A stretch of DNA of 64,000 nt from Norana najaformis (Eukaryota; Annelida; Clitellata; Crassiclitellata; Hormogastridae): the NCBI GenBank assembly GCA_964023275.1, contig OZ029915.1, positions 36,521,073 to 36,585,072 of the forward strand, read 5' to 3'. Of the stretch, positions 58,648 through 64,000 are shown in pieces (the stretch's first letter is position 1; each line of letters begins with the position of its first letter). The notes under the pieces are model-generated. The model worked only from the letters and a program-made list of their open reading frames with translations, searched no databases and had not been told where the DNA came from. A program made the translations under genes and the position numbers.

Positions 58648-59095
58648 TATATGTACTACAGAAACTTCATCATCATCAACAACCGTGGGCTCAATGCCCG
58701 TAGGTGTCCGATGCCCGTTTCACAATGTGTCTCCACTCGATTCTGTTTTGAGCCGCATGTCCCAGTCTCTGCAAGTCCGCGCCACACCACTCCTCAATGT
58801 CATCCACCCACTCTCGATGTGGTCTGCCTCTCTTGTTCGTACCTTCCATAATTCCAAACATCAGAGTCTTAATATTTCTGTCATCCTTCATTCTACAGAT
58901 ATGTCCAAACAATCCAAGTTTTCGCTGAATAACCTTCTGCAGTAGATTCTCGGTTATAGCCACTCTTTCGTAAACCTCTTCATTCCTAATCTTCTGAGTC
59001 CATCCGATCCTTAGGATTTTTCTGTAACATTTTCTTTCAAATGCCAAGACTCTCCGTCGTGAGTCTTTTGTCAGGACCCATGTCTCACAGAAACT
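58648..59095 (-). pseudogene. LINE reverse transcriptase C-terminus, second RTE-like family
   Basis: A 118-codon open frame on the - strand: LAFERKCYRKILRIGWTQKI, VIQRKLGLFGHICRMKDDRN, GTNKRGRPHREWVDDIEEWC, then RIEWRHIVKRASDTYGH and a stop. The 3' end carries a GATGATGATGA repeat at 58664-58675. It abuts the L2-type fragment at 58645. Confidence 0.85.
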
Positions 59096-59099
59096 TACC

Positions 59100-59797
59100 C
59101 AACTTTAATTTATTTAAACCAGTTATGTGTTGGAAAGGTAACGTGCTGTTTCAGGTCAAACCCTTAGAGACATATCCAGAAATTCTGAAGAACACTAGCT
59201 AGCTACATCAAGCTGAATATTAAAGTGACAAGTGATAAACTCAAATGACCGTGATGCAGTAGGCAAAGTGAACCTATGCATTTGCAGATAGGACTGAAAA
59301 AGAAACTCAACCCCCCCCACCCTCACCTCTGAAGCGAGGTTTATTCAGCCTAAAAAGATTGAGAGAGTAAGATCAGAAAAATGCCTGGGTGACACGAGCT
59401 TGAAGCTAGATTCAGTAATAGCAAGTACATGCAAGGAATGCTCACAAAGAAAATTATGTAGGGCAGCAGCTATATTTCGAAGGAAACAGTTGATCAATAT
59501 CCCCACTCTGAAGTCTAACTAGTCCAGAATTTTTTCAGTATCACCAACTAGAGGAAGGAAGACAAGCAAATACATAGATAACCCATGACATGCAGCCAAA
59601 AACGTTCTATGTGAATTTACATTGAACCCGGGTTGGAAAATCGTGTTACTGGTACCAGATAGCAGCAGAACATATGACCGAACTGAGAAAGCAGCACCAG
59701 TAACCAGGTAGAATTAATGGGCTTGAGCTAAGTTTAAATATAGACAGTGATGCATGTGTAAAAACCAGCAACAAACCTGTCTGCGCCAGATACTTAC
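59100..59797. other. no gene recognised
   Basis: Contains a C-homopolymer near 59311-59318. Otherwise unremarkable. Confidence 0.4.
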
Positions 59798-59927
59798 AAG
59801 GACCAATCACGTGAGCTAAATACAGCACAAAAACAAGCAACGTAATGAGCCAGCCATAATCAGTGACACAGAAAAATGGACTTGTGTCAAACTGCCGTTT
59901 CAGTTTGTGTTTGGCGCGCATCCACAT
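59798..59927 (-). CDS. candidate first exon of a membrane protein, low confidence
   Basis: An ATG with an upstream in-frame stop opens 43 codons. A basic N-terminus (MWMRAKHKLKRQF) is followed, from about residue 26, by WLITLLVFVLYLAHVIG, a good membrane segment. It ends at a strong donor T|GTAAGTATC, phase 1. The surrounding 59.88-60.25 kb is richer in CpG. On the + strand an unrelated 69-codon frame starts at 60038. No downstream exon was found, so the family is unknown. Confidence 0.25.
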
Positions 59928-60344
59928 TGTCTCTCCATGTTAGGTGTGCACCTCGGCGATGTTTGGATCGACGTAGTTCCCTTAACAGACTTCAACAGAA
60001 TGCATGATTCGCATTCACTATTTATCCATCGGACGTGATGTGCGTTCCTGTAACTAATTATTTACTTACTTATTTAGGGCCTATTGTTGCTGCGTGCGGC
60101 GCTCTATTTTTCTCGCAATCTTATACGGGGTTTTTGTTAAATTACAAGCGGCTGAAAGCGAAAGATGACCCTGAATGGAATTTCCCACTGTTGCTTGGCT
60201 TTAATGTAGGCAGAAGATTGCAACTTTGGCGGACTTTGTATTTTTGACGGGAGACAAGGGCGGATGTAGTTTAATATTCATATTTAATATTCTGCTTAAG
60301 CCTAAATTCCATTTGGTAAATAGGCCTTCTCGCATAGGCTTAGG

Positions 60345-60560
60345 CCTATCCCTTCTTCCCATTATCCCTCTTTCCGCCCCAATCCCAAACATCACCACCG
60401 TAGCTGCCACGCTCTCTCAGCCTGACTCTTGTATCTTGACCTATACACGCACACTTTTCCCTATCGATTTTGTTTTGACTGAGCGCCTTTGAATAAGCCG
60501 GTCCCTTGACGTGGCTTTCGTTGGGCGCTGTAGAAATCTCGGAATTACGATTACAATATC
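60345..60560 (+). mobile_element. LINE family A, 3' UTR fragment
   Basis: CCAATCCCAAACATCACCAC, ATCGATTTTGTTTTGACTGA, CGTTGGGCGCTGTAGAAATC and an ATTACG tail. The CCTG motif is not expanded. Confidence 0.75.
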
Positions 60561-60564
60561 CAAT

Positions 60565-61250
60565 AATGTACGTGGGGTAGCAATACAATATGAAATAATG
60601 CCGTTCATTGTAGGCCTATTAGGGCCTGCAATGCTATGTCGCAGTATATAGGTTTCAATCGTTTCGGACGTAAATCAGATTAATATTGTGCATAGTTTAT
60701 AGGCCTACACGTACGTGCAGCATTTCTTTGGACGCGTTGTTTCGTGCAGTGAACGTATAGGCCTAGGCCTACTAGCCGGAGAACAGAATACGCCACCCGT
60801 AACAACGTCTATGGTGGTAGCTCTGTCGTGACATTAACGTATATTCAGTAGCAATGAAACCCAGTTTATGTCCATTGCAAGCAATGTCGCCGAATGCGTA
60901 AATCACGTGTGTTTTGGCGTATAACTGTGTAAACGGATCGATACAGAAATTCTGCAGTTATCTATCTAATTAAAGCGTGATGTAAACCAATCCATCAATG
61001 ACCCGAGCAGTCGAGCGAAACTCTGAGACGCTGAAATATTCTGGTTAACATTCGCAGCATCGTAGAGCTACACAGATGAGAAGAATAGGCCGAACTCTGA
61101 AGGAGCTACCAATTGATTGAATAGAACGGGTATCTGCAAAGCATGCTGGGACTGCGGAAAAATTCTTCAACAGTTCGCTTTTACAGCATTTCTCCTAGTG
61201 CCATACAGGCGTTATTAATCTGAATTATCTGACGCAGAGGATACACAAAG
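60565..61250. other. no gene recognised; TAGGCCTA-rich
   Basis: At least four TAGGCCTA palindromes at 60610-60775, including two overlapping as TAGGCCTAGGCCTA. No coding sequence was recognised. Confidence 0.5.
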
Positions 61251-61254
61251 AGAA

Positions 61255-61605
61255 TATCCATCCCCTGGAATAAACTCCCGCCAGAATTACAATTACATGA
61301 AGGCCTATCCGACCCATCAAACGAACTCACCAACACTTCTCGCCTTGCAATCTCTGCTCTCAGATCTTTCACTGAGAACTTAAAACATCCCTCTTCCACA
61401 AATCATACCCTGATTCCTCTTCTTCCTCTTATCTATCTCATCGCTCCAAATCCGAACACCATACACCGTAGCCGTAACTCGGATCTTGACCTGTAACCGA
61501 ATCCTTCCTGCCTATCGATTTTATTTTGACTGAGCACCTATGAATAAGCTGGTACTTAGCTTTTGTTGGACTCCGTAGAAATCTTGAGTTTACGATTACG
61601 ATTGC
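61255..61605 (+). mobile_element. LINE family A, 3' fragment
   Basis: TGGAATAAACTCCCGCCAG, CACTTCTCGCCTTGCAATC, GAACACCATACACCGTAGCC, GATCTTGACCTGTAACCG, GACTCCGTAGAAATCTTGAG and an ATTACG tail. This copy keeps the unexpanded form of the region that became (TGCC)n at 18852. Confidence 0.8.
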
Positions 61606-61611
61606 CTATCA

Positions 61612-61880
61612 ATCTCTGTCTGTCTGTGTGTCTGTCTGTGTGTATGTTTGCCTGTCCCTCCGTACTTCCATCTCTCCATCCATCCATCCGTTCACCCATA
61701 CATCCAAATCCCTCTATATATCCATCTACCTACCTATCTACCTTCCTACCTACCTACCTACCTTCCTACCTACCTACCTACCTACCTACAAATGTACATA
61801 CATACATATATACATACGTGAATACCTATATACATATGTACGTACGTACTTACATAAATGCATACATTCAAACGTACGTA
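61612..61880 (+). repeat. compound microsatellite (CTGT, ATCC, CTAC, ACAT)
   Basis: A succession of tetranucleotide runs: CTGT/GTGT, then CCATCCATCCAT, CTACCTAC, and CATACATA. It starts directly after the LINE tail at 61605. Confidence 0.9.
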
Positions 61881-62997
61881 TACTGACCTACCCACCTATT
61901 CCTGTACTGTGGATGCAGGCAGTAATCTCTCATAGGCCTACTTATGTCGCAATATTGGAACACTGGACACAAGCGGCCTAAGACAATAACATAACTCATG
62001 TCGACATTGACAAGTACAGCAGTGATTATTTCAAGTAAAATAGCCAAGGAATATGAATTCAAATCACTATCAAATTACCGCCTAGAGAGATTAGGCCCAT
62101 ATAAATTCACATCGAATTGTGTCTGAGTTCACATAGCAAAAGCAAAATGTTTAAAATAGATTTATCCATTGTTCATGAAGACAATCAAGGTACGTCAGTG
62201 ATAACAAAAAACAGTTGAAAGCAAGCTTCATGAGTGTGGACCCTACTTTTTGTGTGCTCTTTTAGCACACTGCTGACCTTCTCTGCTTGAATGCTGCTGT
62301 CAAAGTGTAAGACCGAACAGAAATGTTCCACGGCTTTATAAATTTTCGTCGATCTGTAGTCTTTGTTTGGGTCTGCTACGTATTTCATCAGGTAAGTTTT
62401 TGCGATTTTGTTATCCGAAACTCCTAATCCAGGGATTGGTCACTTTCTTCTTCAGTTTTCCTGTAGCCTATAGCTGCACCCAATGCATACATAGGCCTAA
62501 TCCAATGGGACTTTCACCACGAATATCATTGATCATGTAACCAGCCAATTGTCATTCCTTGCAACTAGCAATAGAACGCGACTTTACATCAAGCTTGTAC
62601 ATGTAGTCAGTGGACCCTCGTGGCTGCTTGGTCAACATCTTACTCCCTGCAACTGGACAGCTTTCTGTCCTGTTCAACATGACTGTGTGTAGCCATAGCC
62701 ATGGTATGCAAAGAATTAACATGTCCTTTAAAATATCCACACTGTCAAAATGATCATCATCCTCCAACTTACCAAGGACTACCTTCGCTCACTTTCACTT
62801 TTTATACGATACAAAATTTAAAAATAATATCTCGAATGTGAATACATTCGTCAAAAACAGCTGAATTACTTTGAACGCAGCTGCCAAGTAATTGGGTCAC
62901 AGAGACACCGGTGACTTTTCAAGTTCTTCTAACAGTTGACTGCTAAATGATAAACTTTATGATCATTTGACATTTCTAACATCATTGCGGTTTGTGC
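61881..62997. other. no gene recognised
   Basis: Short open frames only. Two TAGGCCTA palindromes at about 61933 and 62490. Confidence 0.45.
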
Positions 62998-63060
62998 AGA
63001 GAGCGCCACTGATGAGTTTATCTTGAAGTGGCGCTATACAAATTTTAAATTACAATTACA
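62998..63060 (+). mobile_element. L2-type LINE terminal fragment
   Basis: GAGCGCCACTGATGAGTTTA, CTTGAAGTGGCGCTATAC and an ATTACA tail. Aligns with the 3' end of the L2-type LINE at 57713-58645. Confidence 0.7.
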
Positions 63061-64000
63061 TGTGGTATCTAGAATCTTAACAGCCGCTTGTACCCAGTGT
63101 TTCAATAATGGCACACACAACGTAATTGCAAAAATCCAAACAGAAGTCAATGCTATAAACTGGCTACCATTATTTTGGAAGATGACTTATATTGGAGTAC
63201 CAGTTACAGCAGCTAATAGAGAGATCTTTACTCAATTAAGTTTTAGATTAATGTAAACGGGTTAGAGCACTGTATTTCAGTTAATAAGTTACTTTACTTC
63301 TGTAATGTTTTGTTCATTCAATTGAGCATGAAATAATTGCTTTGCAGCATTGCAATTTGCTTGATTCAATGACACCACTAGGATGTAGAGCGCGTTTACG
63401 CCATTATAGCTAGGTAGAGATGTTAAAAACATTGTTGTATAATTAAGATTATGGCCTGCGAATATTTAACTGCACACTTAATTATAGGTCTACAGACACA
63501 GAAGATCGACACGCTTCATTAACTTTCTACGCGACTCAAATAATCAACATAAGCCACAAACAAATCGCATAGCTGCAGAATCCTCTAAGCAGATTGAGTA
63601 TGATTAGGCCTATGGCCCATGAATGCGAAAACTGGGCAAGAGCGAGGATTTCACTGGTGGGCGACACATCAGCACAAGAAAAACCCAAATACATGTAGTG
63701 TTAGCCGTGTTAGTTTTGGACCCAAAAGTTTTAATTACAAGCCTAGAAAGTGGAGGGAGACACACTGGGTGAAACTAAAATAGGGTCACAGTTCATAAAT
63801 CTGAGTAGCCTACAAGTGTAAAGTAAAACTTATCTTTCAGCGCACAAACCCATAAAGTAAAGAAACGTCGTAAATTTAAGCGATGACTCTCCATCACAGC
63901 CGCCGTCCCTGCATCAGCAGCCGAGGCCTCTTATTGCGTGCGCTACTCCGTCTTTTCCAAATGGCTTCGATGCCACAGAAAGCATCTCCGGCGAAAATTG
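63061..64000. other. no gene recognised; possible exon at the right edge
   Basis: AT-rich up to about 63830. Then CTTATCTTTCAG, a good acceptor, is followed by a frame giving THKVKKRRKFKR and a stop at 63882. A GC-richer stretch at 63885-64000 is open to the edge in one frame (DDSPSQPPSLHQQ-type). It may be part of an exon continuing beyond the window, but nothing is recognised. Confidence 0.3.

Overview
The window is nuclear DNA of an animal. Genes are split by GT-AG introns of about 0.4 to 4.4 kb, and the sequence is AT-rich and full of microsatellites, LINE fragments, tRNA-derived SINEs and decayed DNA transposons. The palindrome TAGGCCTA is strikingly frequent. No ribosome-binding sites, operons or CRISPR arrays are seen. 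The gene content fits a marine invertebrate, but I could not place the phylum from the sequence alone.

Three genes can be supported. (1) A complete nine-exon flotillin-2 gene on the + strand has its coding sequence from 35472 to 49351 and predicts 423 aa, with all junctions in phase. (2) A complete three-exon gene on the - strand (20411 to 13710) encodes a 125 aa secreted Ly6/uPAR-type protein. It has a signal-peptide exon followed by two exons that together carry ten cysteines, and both introns are phase 1. (3) The terminal exon of an antistasin-type protease inhibitor lies on the - strand (28244 to 27963). It holds two antistasin repeats, and a polyadenylation signal follows about 155 bases after the stop. 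Weaker single-exon candidates lie at 30833-31029 (CUB-like), 32731-32857, 33365-33427 and 59798-59927.

Layout. 0-13 kb: a LINE 3' end, simple repeats, a reverse-transcriptase pseudogene split by a 265-base (AT)n tract, and a deleted mariner-type element. 13.7-20.4 kb: the Ly6-type gene, whose introns hold SINEs and LINE fragments. 20.4-35 kb: mostly repeats and unrecognised DNA, with the antistasin exon near 28 kb. 35.5-49.4 kb: flotillin-2, whose introns hold nested transposons: a hAT-like element inside a LINE in intron 1, a second antisense L2/CR1 LINE in intron 1, and a piggyBac-like element inside an antisense L2/CR1 LINE in intron 3. 49.4-55.6 kb: non-coding DNA with several candidate poly(A) signals. 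55.6-64 kb: three LINE C-terminal fragments, LINE tails, microsatellites, and a GC-richer right edge.

The genes show no sign of acting together. Flotillin-2 is a membrane scaffold of the SPFH family; the other two look secreted. I found no undescribed multi-gene system. The most useful observations are the reconstructed Ly6-type gene, the nested insertions inside flotillin-2 introns, and the shared 3'-end core of the SINEs and LINEs.
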